The position numbers were made by a program, and so were the translations under genes. A DNA stretch of 64,000 bases, taken from NCBI GenBank assembly GCA_001513895.1, contig LLKO01000004.1, positions 1-64,000 of the forward strand, written 5' to 3'. Under the pieces are notes generated by a model. That model made no database searches and had not been told where the DNA came from. It saw only the letters and a list, made by a program, of their open reading frames with translations. The DNA comes from Graphilbum fragrans. Lineage: Eukaryota > Ascomycota > Sordariomycetes > Ophiostomatales > Ophiostomataceae. Shown one piece after another: positions 9,302-22,200 of this stretch (position 1 is the first letter of the stretch; each line of letters opens with the position of its first letter).

Positions 9302-11143
9302 CTATTCTTCGACGTCGACATTTAACGTATTCAGAACATCGCGTGCAACGACAAAACTTCCTGTGGCAAGAACTCGACAGTGTTGGATTGGCTGTTGCCC
9401 TAGTGCTGAGCCATTGGCAAGCTTCCGAATGTAGTTTACAGCCTCTGAAACGGTATCCCAACTACTGCACTTGGTTTTTGGGCTGGCCTCAGCAATGGCC
9501 TCTGTGGCAGCTTTCCGAGACAACTCGTCTTCAGATGGAAACACAATGCATGCCTCGTCGAAATATCCAGAGCTGTCCACTCCATCCAAAACGGCACGAA
9601 CAAGGCCGCTAGCATTGCGATCACGCACACTGAACAGGAGAACTCGATAGGACGAAAGGTTCTCCCCAGGTGATTTTGTGTCAAGCCATGCCTCCTTCTG
9701 AACAAAGAAACGTGCCACATCGCCTAGACTGTCAGATGTGTGGGCACCGTCAACCAGCCATTCAACTTGGGCTGCACTGCTGCTGGCATCTGCTCTGCTA
9801 TCTCGTGCAACTTCGCATCTACCACGTAGAGTAGCTTTCGCGAGAGCGTCTCGAAAGTGGGGAGGCATTGTTGCAGGGTCAAGGTCATCAGAGTTGCTTT
9901 CATCTGCACCGACGGCTCCGACAACTTTCAAATGATGGCGTGCAACAGCCACTGCCAGTGCCATGTTATATTTTTGAAATGGCCCAGGCAGAGCCGCATC
10001 AGAAATACCTTCCCACCGCTCAACAGCATCGCTGGGAACCACATTCAGCGCAGAGGCTTTCTTTTCGGCAGCACGAGCACGAAGTACAGCCAGAGCAACA
10101 GCTTCCTGGCTGCTAGACTCTTGAACACCAGGATTGGCACTCCCTTTTGAGAATCCTTGCTGAATGGTAAAGGCAGCCACGCCAGGCTTGAAAATGCCTG
10201 ACTTATGCCACGCGATTTCGTCAATGGTCCGCCCCAGCATGGCGACGTGGTCGATGCCGAGTCGTGTCACAGCTGCTGCGGTGACGGATGATGCAGGCAG
10301 AATATTTGTAGCATCGTACTCGCCGCCAATACCGCACTCAATCACGGCGGTCCGGATGCTCTCGCTCACAAAAACGTGTAGCGCCATCAGCGTCAGGAAA
10401 CGGAAGTAGAATGGCTTGGTATGGGGACCGTAAGGGTTGGGGTCGGGCGGCTGGGCCTTGGCAGCCGCGAGGCTCAGGCGCTCCCACATCTCAAAGGCGT
10501 ACTTCGCAAACAGCTCGCGGCTGATGGGCTGGCCATCGAGCCATATGCGTTCTCGCACCGAGACAACGTGCGGCGAGAGGTAGGTGCCCACACGGCCGAC
10601 TTCCACAGGAGCAGCGTGCGAGGCCGCCACCAGCGCGGCCGTGACAAACGCCGACACAGATCCCTTGCCCTTGGTCCCAGCAATGTGCACACAGCGCAGA
10701 GACTTCAGATCATGCTGTAGGTCAGGGTAGCCGGCTCGGCCCATCCAAGCCAGCACTTCTGGGATAGCCACAGCGTTGAGGTCTGTGGCTGTGGCTACGG
10801 CATCTGAGACCTCGAAGAGCGCCGTCACATCGCGGTTTGTTGAGAGCAGCGACAGGAGATACAGTGCGTTTTCGTAGGTGCGCGGCATGCTGGTGAATGC
10901 AGAAGCCGTCAAAACTGGCGCAGGAGGCGCCGTTGACGACGACATGGTCCTTTCTCGTGGGTAGTGCCAGCTATCCTGGTGGTAAAAGAGGCGTTGATGG
11001 CAAGCTGGTCGTGCTGAAAGCAGAGGGCACAAGAGAGCTTGTCCTGAGATGCCAACGTGGCCAGGGATACCAGAAAGTTGCCTTCGGAGACGACGTGGTT
11101 TTGCAGCAGTTTTGAGAGCGGCGATAATCGGCGTGCGCGACAT
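9302..11143 (-). CDS. Folylpolyglutamate synthase
   Basis: A single exon of 613 codons. The ATP-binding P-loop is GTKGKGS at residues 156-162, followed by the omega-loop region TYLSPHVVSVRERIWLDG, then IECGIGGEYDATNIL and LGIDHVAMLGRTIDEIAWHKSGIFKPG, all hallmarks of the FolC/Mur-ligase family. The C-terminal domain has VEWLVDGAHT and a near-terminal RVLATGSFVVARDVL. The enzyme adds glutamates to folates, which keeps them in the cell and improves them as cofactors. The first 66 residues are basic, contain no acidic residue before His60 and resemble a mitochondrial presequence. A second in-frame ATG at 10945 (Met67) and a third at 10888 could give a cytosolic form. The single-exon structure and length are normal for ascomycete Met7-type proteins. 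Confidence 0.93.
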   Translation of the reverse strand: MSRTPIIAALKTAAKPRRLRRQLSGIPGHVGISGQALLCPLLSARPACHQRLFYHQDSWHYPRERTMSSSTAPPAPVLTASAFTSMPRTYENALYLLSLLSTNRDVTALFEVSDAVATATDLNAVAIPEVLAWMGRAGYPDLQHDLKSLRCVHIAGTKGKGSVSAFVTAALVAASHAAPVEVGRVGTYLSPHVVSVRERIWLDGQPISRELFAKYAFEMWERLSLAAAKAQPPDPNPYGPHTKPFYFRFLTLMALHVFVSESIRTAVIECGIGGEYDATNILPASSVTAAAVTRLGIDHVAMLGRTIDEIAWHKSGIFKPGVAAFTIQQGFSKGSANPGVQESSSQEAVALAVLRARAAEKKASALNVVPSDAVERWEGISDAALPGPFQKYNMALAVAVARHHLKVVGAVGADESNSDDLDPATMPPHFRDALAKATLRGRCEVARDSRADASSSAAQVEWLVDGAHTSDSLGDVARFFVQKEAWLDTKSPGENLSSYRVLLFSVRDRNASGLVRAVLDGVDSSGYFDEACIVFPSEDELSRKAATEAIAEASPKTKCSSWDTVSEAVNYIRKLANGSALGQQPIQHCRVLATGSFVVARDVLNTLNVDVEE

Positions 11144-11646
11144 GGAGGGCTGCCCTTTGAAGGCACTGACTCTGCGCTACTAGGCTGTAGACATAGCTCT
11201 AATCACCTCTGAACTTCCATCGCGGCACTGTAGATTGTAGGCAGATTATTGATGGAAGTTGGATAGTTGCAGCTCGCCAAAGTATGTTCGTGTTCTTTGA
11301 GAACCAAAAATATGATGTAACTATTTTGTAGTGGGGCAAATCTCACTCGCATTGAAGGTCCAGTCAACCAAAAACTTCCATTTTAAGCTATCCAAGCCGA
11401 CGTAGGGTTGTGCCTGCCTTGTCATTGGGGTATCAAACAATAGTTGGAATTGCACAACGAGGCTGATATTATCATCGCAAAAAAGCCACAAAACCCGATC
11501 CTTATTTCCAATGAGCACTCCCACAAAGTAACCAAAACTGCCCCCTGTCCCCATTGTCTCGACGCCAATACACCTCCATGATGCCACAAAGGCCCGAATA
11601 TATTATATGAAAGTGCCCAAGAAACAGAGCGGTGTGCGCTCGCTTA
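11144..11646. other. Intergenic, 503 bp
   Basis: This holds the presumed FPGS promoter and the kinesin-5 terminator, as both genes run on the minus strand. I see no ORF or repeat of note in it. Confidence 0.5.
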
Positions 11647-14600
11647 TTACTTGAGACGAGCACTTCTTCTCCTCGAAGTGCTCTGCACAAAAGCTGAAGG
11701 TGGCACGTTCTCCCGTCCGTCCACGGCCATCATAGAATTCTTGTGCGTCTTAGCCAGTTTCTGTGGCGGTTGACGTGTGCTCCGCCGGAACAACGGCAAA
11801 GTATGATTTCCGCTGTCTTTGCTAGATGCCACTTCTATGCTGTCTACCGCAGCTGTGTTCGAAAGGCTGCTGGACAGGCCACTCGCGCTCGGCAACGGCA
11901 GCGTGCTCGCGCCTGGTTCGAACATACTCGATCCGGTCGTGAGGTTCGGGTTGACTTCTCGCAAGCTGATGCTCGGCAGCACAGAAGCAGCGCCATCGCC
12001 AGATGATTGCGGTCTCGGTGGCGATTGAGTGTGCTCTGGGGTTTCTAGGTCGTTGAAAATAGCTGGCACCACTGGATTGGCCGCTGCCTTTTTGCTTGGC
12101 GAAATCGTGGTGATGCCGAGGATGTCATCAACACCGCTGGCACCATCGGTAACGCCAGAAATGACCGCATCGTGCGACAGGGTCCGTGGAAGATCGAGCG
12201 GATACGCGTATTTCACCTTCTCCGGCGTGTCTCCTGTGGCAATATATTCACGAAGGGTTGTGCTTCCGACATTGGCACGCAGATCGTTCAGAGGCTGGCG
12301 AAGCGTGCTGTTGACTGGCTCCAGGCCCTTCTTGAGCTCAGTCACCTGTGCGTCAACATCCACCTCAAGGCCCTCTGTTCGCGTGATCGTTTGCTGGGTC
12401 GTCGCAGAGACATCCGTCATGCAAGTTGTCACGGTGTCTGCTAGCCTCGACATCGACTCGTCGTGCTGGGCAAAGTGTTCTTCGTTTTGGGATGTGGCTC
12501 GGGCGACAATAGCATCCAAATCTTGCATCTTCACGTCCAGATCTTCCTTCTGCTCGTCCACCACGCGCACTGTCTCGGCATGAACCGACTTCGTCGTGCT
12601 TTGGATAGAAGTGCTATGCTCGTTGGCAGCCTAATATGAGAGGGAGGCTAATTAGCAATCGATTGGCCACAAAAGGGCTGTGATCACCAGAACTTACCGT
12701 CCAGTCGTCTTTGAGCTTGGCTTTCAGAGCATCCCGCGACTTGCTGACATCTTGGACGAACTGATCGCCAGCCGAATTCCAGGCAGTCATGCCCTCGGAA
12801 TAAGCCGAAAGGCCGCCCTCCAGAGACTGTACTGACGTGGAAAGCGTGTTGCGGATGCCGTCCGCCTTGGCAGCAAACCGAAGTTCTTGTTTCTCGGCCT
12901 GAGCACTGATGAGGTTACCGATCTGGGCCAAAAGCCGTTGCCTGTCCTCCGCTGCCAGTTTCCGCTCTTCTTCCACGGCCGCCTGTATCTGCGTTGAAAC
13001 GGTTCTGCTGCTCTCTACCGAGTCTTGGCCCATTGTCTCAACTTGCTTCCGCAGAATACCCGACTCCGTTCTCTGAGAGCTCATGTGTCTCAGGGTATCT
13101 TCGAATATATTCTTGAAGTCCTTCCCTAGAGTGCTATAAGATGCATGGAGCTGTTGGGAGTGAGCAGTTGTCCAAGAAAAAAGACGAGCCGGCTTAGCAC
13201 AACATTAGTGGCTTACCTGGTTATGGAAGGTGTCCAGCTCAACCAAGACATCCTTAGCTATCCGCTCTGCTGCAGACGCAATTTCCTGCAGACTCTCTCC
13301 CACTTGCTTTTGAATATGGTCGCGCACCACGCGAATCTCTTGGAGAACTGCATCCATGTCCTCCTTGGATGCACTCTGCTGTTCTAGCAGCTCGCTCTTT
13401 GATGCTTCAAAGGTTGAAAGGCTTTGGCCGAGAAGGGTCTGGGTAGACAAAAGACTCTGCTGGCCGTCCTTCACAAAGCTGTGCATACGCTGAGAGATGG
13501 CTGAGATATGCTGCTCCTGCGAGGCTCGCAATCCATCGATGCGCGTTTCCACGAGCTTCGTCACTTCAGCCACTTGGGCCTGTGCCCCAGCCCAGACATT
13601 ACGGTTGACGCCTTGAAGGTCCGATTTGCGTCTGTTCTTCGCACGAAGGCCGCTGATATCGTCAACGGTCCGGTTGAGCGTGGTGATCAGCTCGCCGCCG
13701 ATTTCCGCCAGTTTCTCCTCTGTCGCTTGGTGTGCCTCGCGGATCAGAGTTTCGTCGGCCAGTGATTTCCGAGTGGCGGCGAGAACCAATTCTGTCTGGT
13801 CCAGCACCTCTTTTGTTTCATCTAATTCAATCTTCAGCCCTTCGTGCTCCTTTTTGAGACCCATAAAGTTCGCCGTCAAGTCCAAGAGTTCCTGAAGCTT
13901 GTTCCTGAGGTTGTTCTCCATGGTCTCCATCTTAGCAGCTTGTTCATCAGCCAAGATGCGGCGCGACTCGCTCTGCACCGTCATCTCCTCATACGCCTCA
14001 TTTGAGAGGTAGACACCGTGGCGTTGCCGGGTCAGGATGAGTTCGCTCTTGAGCTTTTCGATCTCGGCGGTGAACTCGCGCAGCAGCGTCTTCTTGTTGA
14101 GCAGTTGGTTGACCTGGGGTTTGTTCCTAATATTCTTTGCCCGGAAAGCATAGTCGAGCGTGGAGATGGTCTCCTCGAGGTTGCTCTTGGCAGTGGAAAT
14201 CGTGGCAATAATGCAAGTCTTGGTGCGGCCACCGAGCGAGTCTTGCAGCAGCCGAGTCAGCTTCGATTCGCGGTATGGTACATGGGTAGTGCGGTCGACG
14301 AGGGCATTGATGACTCGCCCAAGCGTCAGCAGACTCTTGTTGATGAGCCCTGCTTCGGCCGCGCGTTTGTTCTCTGCTCCGGATCGCTGGATGTTCTCGC
14401 TGCCCGCCAAGTCGACGAGGTTGAGTTTGCCGGTGCTGAAGAAGTCCTCCCCGTTTTCCGCAATATGTTTGGTTTGCACTGTGATGGTGAAGACGGTGTG
14501 ACTGCGACTGCTGAGATCGTTGCATTTTGTGGCTGCAACCTGTCGACGAAGACTGCCTTCCTGCAGCCGCTTGATGCCCTCCGCTGCAGATGCAATATGG

Positions 14601-15546
14601 CGCTCCTCCATGCCTTGGACCATGGTAGTAGCATGGCCCTTGCGAGAGTTGTCGTCATAGATCTTGAGCTTGGAGTTGCTGTTGCCGTCGGCGTCTGGAG
14701 AGAGCAGGTCTCGCAGTTCTTCGTTGTATAGTTCGATGAACGAGCAGCGGACGACGCTGTTGTCGGGATCGTTGGCCTCGAGCTTGTGGAAAAGTGACTG
14801 CAGCACGCGAGGAATAATCCCGGCTGCATCGGACAGAAATCCCAAAGTCTCGGTCATGTCGCCAGACATAGTGTATGTTTTGCCTGTGCCGGTCTGTCCG
14901 TACGCAAAAATAGTGCAATTAAAGCCGGCCAGCATCTGTTCGAGGAGAGAGCAACACCGCGTCAGCCAACACAAACATCGAGCAGCAAATCAAATAGCAT
15001 GTGCAGAGCCTATGCACGCACCTCGTCCAAGATAGGCTTGACAACATCGTCAAAAACCATGCCCTGATCGGCAGCTGGCGAGAATACGCGGTCAAAGTTG
15101 TATGTCTTGTTGCTCAACGCGTTGGGTCCCATGGACAGATCAATCGTCTTGCCCTTGGCGCCGTCTGTGGTAGCGACCACAGCACTATTCTCGCGGACTT
15201 CGCGCTCGTTGCGGCCTCGGCAGCGCACGACGACGTTGATGTTGGTTTCCTCGCCTGTCACGACGGGCTCGGTCTCAAAATCACGCTCCTTGCGCTTCGT
15301 TCCCGCAGCCACCGAAGTAGCGATAGACATGACGGAGTCGGCCGGCGAGGCCGCGCCAGCTCGGCCTATGCGTGCTGCCAGAGCTGCTGCTGTTGAGAAA
15401 GCAGACATGCTCGGCTGGTGTCTTGCTGTTGATATTCTTCGTGTTTGGCGCACGCCGGGGCGAGGCATATTGCTGGAGCGCGGAGCCGGCATCATGGTTG
15501 ATGCATTGGTGCCCCTCCGCAAAGGCTGCTCTCGTGCGAGAGCCAT
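11647..15546 (-). CDS. Kinesin-5 (BimC/Cut7/Eg5-type) mitotic motor
   Basis: Four exons, 15546-15022, 14935-13217, 13150-12698 and 12630-11647, all joined in phase 0, give 1,226 residues, typical of fungal kinesin-5. After a basic, disordered N-terminus the motor domain starts at NINVVVRCRGRNERE. It has the P-loop GQTGTGKT, switch I NDLSSRSHTVF, switch II LVDLAGSE and the neck-proximal YAFRAKNIRNKPQVNQ. A long coiled coil follows through exons 2-3. Near the C-terminus lies the BimC box, TGDTPEKVKYAYPLDLPRT, with a TP that in relatives is a Cdk1 site for spindle targeting. The tail ends in a basic RRRSARLK. Kinesin-5 tetramers slide antiparallel microtubules to build the bipolar spindle. The first join (ILDE to MLAGFNCTIFAYG) matches the family exactly. 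The gene is divergent from the PHAF1-like gene. Confidence 0.95.
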
Positions 15547-16344
15547 GAAAGCGGGCGAGCAGAAGAGTCTGCTACGTTTGTTGTGAGGTCGGAGTATTAG
15601 AAGATTCTGGGTTGATATCTGGCTCCGGTGAATTGAAAGCTAAACAAAGAAGCAAAAGTAACAAGCAGCGGAGACGCAAAATCGCGGTGTACAGATGTTT
15701 GACAAGCAAATCCTTTTGCGACAAGAAACTAAGCATCTCCAAAAGTATGCAGGGCCCCTTGCTGAAGCTTGCCTGTTAGCCCAGATAGCGTGACGGAACG
15801 GTACTGGGAGAGAGCGGCAGGGTATTGTTGACATTCCGGCAAACAAAGTAGCACCACGGAGGATTCTTAGTGGACAGCCGCTGTGGCGCCGACGGCGATT
15901 GGCTAGTGTGGGGATGTGTATTGGCCCAGCAACGGCGCCTCAGACACACCTAATCCGCTATCTCGAGGCGCCTAAAACGGTGTAGCGCTAGCCCCCCGCC
16001 TGACGCGCTGTGACCGCTGCAGATGACGTTCCAGGTGCCCCGCCACAGCTTTGGTCCAGGTGTCACGAGGAAGCCTATCAGGGTGACTCCAGCGCCGGAC
16101 TTGGAAGAGACAGAACAGAACGCCATCGCCATCGCCATCTCGACTGTATGCCGGCCTAGGCTCAACAGTTGCCTGCCGTATTTCTTTTCTTGTTACTTTT
16201 ATGCTACAAATAGCTCAACGGGGTCTAGCAACACGATCTAAAGCGCTATCACCCATGGATGCTTATCGTCGCCTCTTTTCTCTGTATTCGTCTCACTGAT
16301 AGCCGAACAGCTATCCTGGTGTGCCAGCTGGACTCTGCTTCACC
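15547..16344. promoter_or_regulatory. Divergent promoter region, kinesin-5 / PHAF1-like
   Basis: About 0.8 kb between two outward-facing ATGs. It contains a CCAAT box in reverse (GATTGG near 15897-15902) and no credible ORF. Start sites cannot be placed from sequence. Confidence 0.45.
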
Positions 16345-18179
16345 ATGTCGCTCTTCACGGCCCAGCTTCACGCTGGGAGAGCGCTTGGCTTCCTAGGTGA
16401 GTTCATTCGGGGATGGTAGCCCGTGCAGGGGGCAGTGTAGGCGACCAGGGGCATGATGAGATCTAACTCGGCTGGCTATGCATAGTTCTCGGTGCATCTC
16501 TTCACGATATCTTGACTCGCCTCAAGGCGGAACCGCAGCGATTTCCGAAGCTCGATCTTGCCTACTCTCCGACCGAGCCGATCAAAGAGCCCGTGGTTCT
16601 CACTCTTCCTGCCAATGGGATTCGCCTTCGCTTTGATGGGCCGGAACAACGACTGCGGCTGATCGAGGTACTCGACTTCACCAAAAACCACATCTTCTTC
16701 CGAGAGCAAAACAAGGACCGTGATCTCGTCAAGCCAACCCCTCAAGGTGGTAGCAGCTACAGCGGCGCCGGTTTTGGCGAATCGCCCGCCTCGTCTGGCG
16801 GACCGACGTTCCGCCACATTTACTCGCGCTTCTTGGGCCCGACTTATGATGGAGAGTTTGTGCCAGGTGATGAGAATGAAATCGGGGGTGCACCTGGCAC
16901 CTACGTTCTATCGTACCCCGGCGTTGCCTTTACATTTCCGATGGCACAGTCTACTTACGTGCCTGGAAAAGACGTGGTCTCGCTTCTGTCGACGCCGAGC
17001 AACCTGGCGGCCCTGTCTATGGCAGTCTTCAGCGGAGAGTCGTGGGCCCAAGCCCGCGAGAATCTGTGGACGGAGATTCTGCCATCTCTCAAGACATTTG
17101 CCCCGTTGGCCAAGGGCAAGGACCTATCGCCCGATGAGATCTCGCTGGTCCGGATCCACGGCGGCGGACAGCTGCAGCTCTTCCGCCGCTGGGCGTCGGC
17201 ACAGTCGGCGTTCTGGATCTTTCTAGGAGAGACGACCCCCCAAGAGCTAGTAGCAGAGCTTGGGCCTCCCGACGCCATCTACCGCAAAAGCGACCAGCGC
17301 ATGTACATCCACAAGATCCGCACGGCCAGCAGCAGCCGGTCACGGCCCAACGGCAGCGGCATTGGTGGCATCAGCGGCAGCAGTGCCGGCACCGACCCAT
17401 TGCATCGGCGTCGGCAGGACACCGACCATTTGACGGATACGGACCAGTCGTCGGCACCGACGGCATCGGAAGACGACTCGGACGAGGAGGCCATCGAAGA
17501 CGAGTTTGCCGGAAACGTGTCGGGCGAGTGTTTCTTCAACTACTTCTACCTCGGCTTTGACGTGCTGGTGTCGACTCCGGTGGCGCCCTCTCGGCTGCCA
17601 CTCTCACAGTCAGCGGCGGGAACAGCCAGAGGACCGCAGAGAGCTTTGAACAAGGGTGCAAACGGCGACGGCTACAACAGCACCGGAAGTGGCGGTGACT
17701 ACGACGCAGCTGGCGACTCCAGTGCAGGAGCCATCCCCGAGCGGCCGCTAAAGACGGAGTTCCCCGACCGGCTCGTGGCCACCAAGATTGTGCTCCATGG
17801 AAACGTGCCCGGATCGTATCCATTCAACCGTCACCGGCGCTGCCGATGGGACGTTGCGTATCTGGCCAACCCCGCCGCAGCTGTCAACTCGGAGACGCCG
17901 TTTACGCAGACCGATGAGCTGCTGCACGACGAGTGGAAGCCGATCTACGCATCCGAAGCCGAGGCCCGGCAGCGGCAACGCGGTATGGTGCTGAACCGGG
18001 GCTGGGGCGACAGTCCCGGCAGCAGCATCGAGCTGTTGGGCGGCTGGGAGGGGATGAAGGGCGGGAACATGCGCGGGGTCAAGGGCGCGGAAGACTCGAC
18101 GACGACGCTCTACGGCTTCCCCGGGCTGGTGTTTGAGGTGCTGAAGAACGGCTTCGTCAGTGCCTTGACGGTATTCTGA
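16345..18179 (+). CDS. PHAF1/UPF0183 family protein (C16orf70 homologue)
   Basis: Exon 1, 16345-16396, joins exon 2, 16486-18179, across an 89-bp intron and gives 581 residues. The join yields GRALGFLVLGASLHDILTRL, the conserved N-terminal block of UPF0183. Other family landmarks are VVLTLPANGIRLRFDGPEQRLRLIEV, HIYSRFLGPTYDGEF, YVLSYPGVAFTFP, FLGETTPQELVAELGPPDAIY and CFFNYFYLGFDVL. Human PHAF1 works with BCAS3 at phagophores during selective autophagy; the plant and fungal members are hardly studied. Compared with the human protein (just over 400 residues) this one is longer because of Ser/Gly/Asp-rich inserts near residues 325-395 and 430-465. The C-terminus ends in LYGFPGLVFEVLKNGFVSALTVF, which is also conserved. 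The role in fungi is inferred from homology only. Confidence 0.9.
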
Positions 18180-19293
18180 GGGGGCATGGGGGGGGAGGGA
18201 TCTGTTTTGCTGGTCTTGGTTTCAAGGCCAGTATTTTTGTTTCTAGTCCGCAGGGAAAGGTCATCGGCGTTGCAAGGGGAACTTGGTCTATATGCATCTA
18301 GAGCCGGCCGCATCATATCTCAGAGGCGTGGCGAGGACGAGAGTCTGCCGCTGCTCTCCATCTGAATAGCGAAAAACAGCTTCGATTCCATGCCTGGTGG
18401 GAAATGGGATTCTGAGCTGGTGCTGGATCCCAGCGTTCTCCACCGACTCCTTCCCGATCGCCTTACATACGTACAGAAGCTTATTCTGCACGGCAGCTAT
18501 AAGTTAGCGCACATCAGTCTGATTGCGCGTCCGCCCTCAGGGCCTGGCCCCTTAGGTCTTACGCTAGATTCCGAGGCTGTTGGGGACATATTGATAGAAA
18601 GTGCATCGTGCAGAGTACCGTTAACAAAGTGACTGGTCAGGAAGAAATGGTCGGTGCCGATGCGCCTATGTATTCTTGCAATCTTCCATGACATTTCAGG
18701 GAAAGAAGGACCAACGAGGCCCCATAAATAGCTGTAGCCGGGCCTTGGAACGAGTGCGCACAGGAGGCAGCCGCCACCTACACGCAGCGCAATTTCCAGC
18801 AGGCTACACGTGATAATCCCCACAATGGGGCGAGCTGCCCAAAGCCAGCGGAACTAAGCACCTTGTGCTTGTCCAACTGATCTCGCTCTGCCGTGTCTGT
18901 CTGTCACATGAAGTGACGTTTCGGCGCTCAACCACTTCGGCCGAGCACATCGTCAACGTCGACAGTCACTCTTTCAGTCTTGTTTGCGTGCTTATTACCT
19001 CTTTTTCTTTTTGCTTTCTTTCTTCTACTTGGATTTACTCGAAAGCGTCACTGCTTCCGTGGCCTATTTGCCCCAACAAAGACGGCCTCTTTTTCGATTC
19101 TGCGACCATCATGCTGTGACTGTCGCCACAACTTTTATAGCCAGACCGCCTCTCGATCAGTTGCCGACCGTTGCATCATCTCCGTTACTATGCTTTCATA
19201 GCCGCCTCTGGTTGCCTGGATATGTGACAAGGCTCAGGTCCTCGGGCCACTCCTCACCCTTACTCAGGCTCGCTCGGCGTTCTTTCGGCATAG
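18180..19293. other. Intergenic, 1.1 kb, probable promoter and leader of the next gene
   Basis: The distal half shows no gene. From about 18960 to the ATG at 19294 the plus strand becomes pyrimidine-rich (CTCTTTTTCTTTTTG and similar), typical of a fungal promoter or 5' UTR. Short ORFs in this leader (such as 18984-19301) have no coding character that I can defend. Confidence 0.5.
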
Positions 19294-22200
19294 ATGGCTG
19301 ACCACATCGACGAGGCCCGCAGCTCTTTGCAGCTACCGTCAAGACGGCAGTCTTCCGGTGCTGCTCTGTCAGTAGGCCGAAGTCTGGCCACCACACCCCC
19401 TCTAGAATCATCCGCGTCCGCCTCACCAAACACATCGACGAATACGAGCGAACCTCCTACCTACCGAACAGCAGCCTCGTCCTCTCCCACCATACCACCT
19501 CGGCCGTTCGGCACTACACCGTCGCCAGCATTCTCACGCTCGCCCGAGCTCGAATCGTCTCCGTCTCCCTCCCCCTTTGCAGCTGCGCCGGTGCCAGCTC
19601 GGCGATCCCACAATGCCTCTGGTGCTGAGCGGTTCGGCAGCCAACGCTCGTCGCACAGAGCCCATGGCCACAGCCATCGATCGAGCGGCACTTTTCTATT
19701 GACAGACACGCTGGAAGGTGGCAACGATGCTAGCAACAGCAGGACACGGCATACCCGTTTAGGCAGTCGAAGAGACGCCACACACGAAGAACACCGCGAA
19801 AAGAGCAGGGGAAGCAGTGGCCGCGTGAGTAGCTCACGGGCACCGCAAACACCGGAAAAAAGAAGCTCTGTGCTTGCAGCAGAGCAGGCAGGACACAGCG
19901 GAGGCAGAATACGAAGCAATGGCGGTGCAGAAAAGTCAGCTTCCAGAGGGGAGGCTGCTTCGTCTACTTCAGCTGGGGGTGCGACGACAACAAAGGCTTC
20001 TTTGTCTGCAGAGCACAACCAACCGCTCGACCTCGACTCTGCGCAGATTGTGAATATGGCTCTCAATCTCAGCGAGTCGCGCCGTATTGCGGCGCGGCGA
20101 AACGTATCGCAGCAGCTGCCTCCTCGTCTGGCGCCTCTGCCGGACAGCGCTGTTGGGGGAAGCCTGAGGCAGCAGCTGCAACAGCAGCGAAGGGTATCCC
20201 GGAACATGTCCCCAAAGCCTGAACGTGGCGGCAGCCGAACGGTGTCGAGCCAGAGCGCAGCAGCTTCGCACCAGATGCCAAGAGTATCCAGTCCTCTGCA
20301 GGCGGCGTTCGATCCGCTCCAAGACAGCACTGGGGGGTCTTACCGGTACCATTTTTCCCAGTCGACTCTTGCGCGGGCGGAAAAGGCAAGGGACTACATC
20401 GATCTGCTCATCCAACAACGGCGTCTACTAGAAGCGATGCCGCCATTGGCTACCAACACTTCGCGCAGCCGAGCAGCCAGCGTAGCATCTTCCTCGTTCG
20501 TCGCCTTAGCTGCAGCCCAACCACCATCGTCATCTGGAGCAGAGACAACGGCTCCGGCTCCACTCGGTCGGCCGTACAATCCCCTACAATATATACGCAA
20601 CCGCAAAATCAGAGCGCGAGAGCGCAAGACGATTGACGGGGAGGCCCAGGGCTTTGGCGATGTAGCCAAGACCATTGAATGGGTGGACGAGGTGCACCAA
20701 TGGGCTGCGTCGGACAGAAGGGCGGCAGGAGAAGGTCTGCCGCTGCCAGCATTTGCTTGTGCAGCTGAGGCCACGGCTTCTCTCCAGAGGTCGCCGCCAC
20801 CAGCATCACGGGGCGCAGCGGCGTCTTCGTCGGTGGCGAAGCCAAAGCGGCCGCGAGTGGATTGGGTCATCGACCCGGCCGACATGCTCGCTGACATTTA
20901 CTGGCTAGAGCAGGACCACAACAAAAAGCTCGTCGTGGACCGGCACTGGCACCGGGTCTTCCCTGAAGACACCGTGGTGTATCAGCCGACACCGCGGAGA
21001 GTGGACCAGGCAGACACAGCGACGCCGAGTACGGCCAACGCTGTTGCGGGGATTCCTTTGTTGGATTCGGGCACGGCTGCAGAATTGTCGGGTCCCTCGC
21101 ACCTTTTGCCGGGTATGACTGCAGATGCCGGTGCAGACGCTATGGACGACACTGTCCTGCATATCCACGGCTCGCGGAGAGACCGGGCGCGGCAGAAGCT
21201 GAATGAAATCAAAGGGTTCCATCACCGGCACCATAGCTCCCTTTATGGGCGCGAATTCGTGCGGTCGCGCCACGGCTCGTCTTCTGATTCGTCCGACTCC
21301 GATAGCGACAGAAGGAAGCGCAGCAGCCGCGTCTACACCAACCACTCCGATACTACGAGTGCCAACGGCACAGAGGCATTCCACCCCCGCTTGCTAGATG
21401 CCGTTAGCAAGGATAGCCATGAGCGGGAGGGCGACTCGAGCTCGGTGTCGCCGCAGGCCGCTCATGGCAGCCGGCTAATCAAACCGGCAGCGGACGATAT
21501 ATCGGGGCTGCCTGCCGTCACAGACTCGCCAGCACGAACAGGCCGGAACAGCCTGGACGTTCCGAGCGCGCGGCGGCCAACAGCCGAGGACTACGACTCG
21601 TCTCAGCCGACATCTCCAGAGCTTCGGCCCATGTCGCAAGAGGGCCTTGGCTTTGTGCCAGCGCTCGGCGGCGACTTGTCACCTCCGCCGTCTCGGGGAG
21701 CATCGCCTCCGCGCAACCGCTTCAGCAAGGTGAAGCACATATTCGGCAGCAGTGGCTTGGATCGAGGTTCGGAAGAACGCGACGAGTACAGCGAGCCAGC
21801 CACTTCTCAGCCGATCGCTGCAGACGCTGCCGAAGCACCGCCTCCTCCAGTGGCGGTTTCAACAGCGCCAATCAGGGCAGAGACGGGAAAGACAGCTTCG
21901 AGCCATGAGAGGCAGCCTTCACGCAGCCCGATTCGCAAGTTGGCATCCCACGGAACAGGGTCATCAGCGGCGGCGCTTGGGAATGTGGCAGGCCACAGAA
22001 CAAACACAAGCATCAGCAACGGTGGCACTGTGAAATACCACCGGGTCAACGAAAGCAGTAGCGCCGGGTCTGGGTCTGGGTCTTCTTCTGGGCTACGCAG
22101 TCTGTTCCGAGGCTCCCCGCGTATCGATACGGTCCTGCGCACGGGTGTGACCAAGGTCAGCGAGATGCTGTGGCGGCGCGAGGCCAGCGAGAACGCAGAT

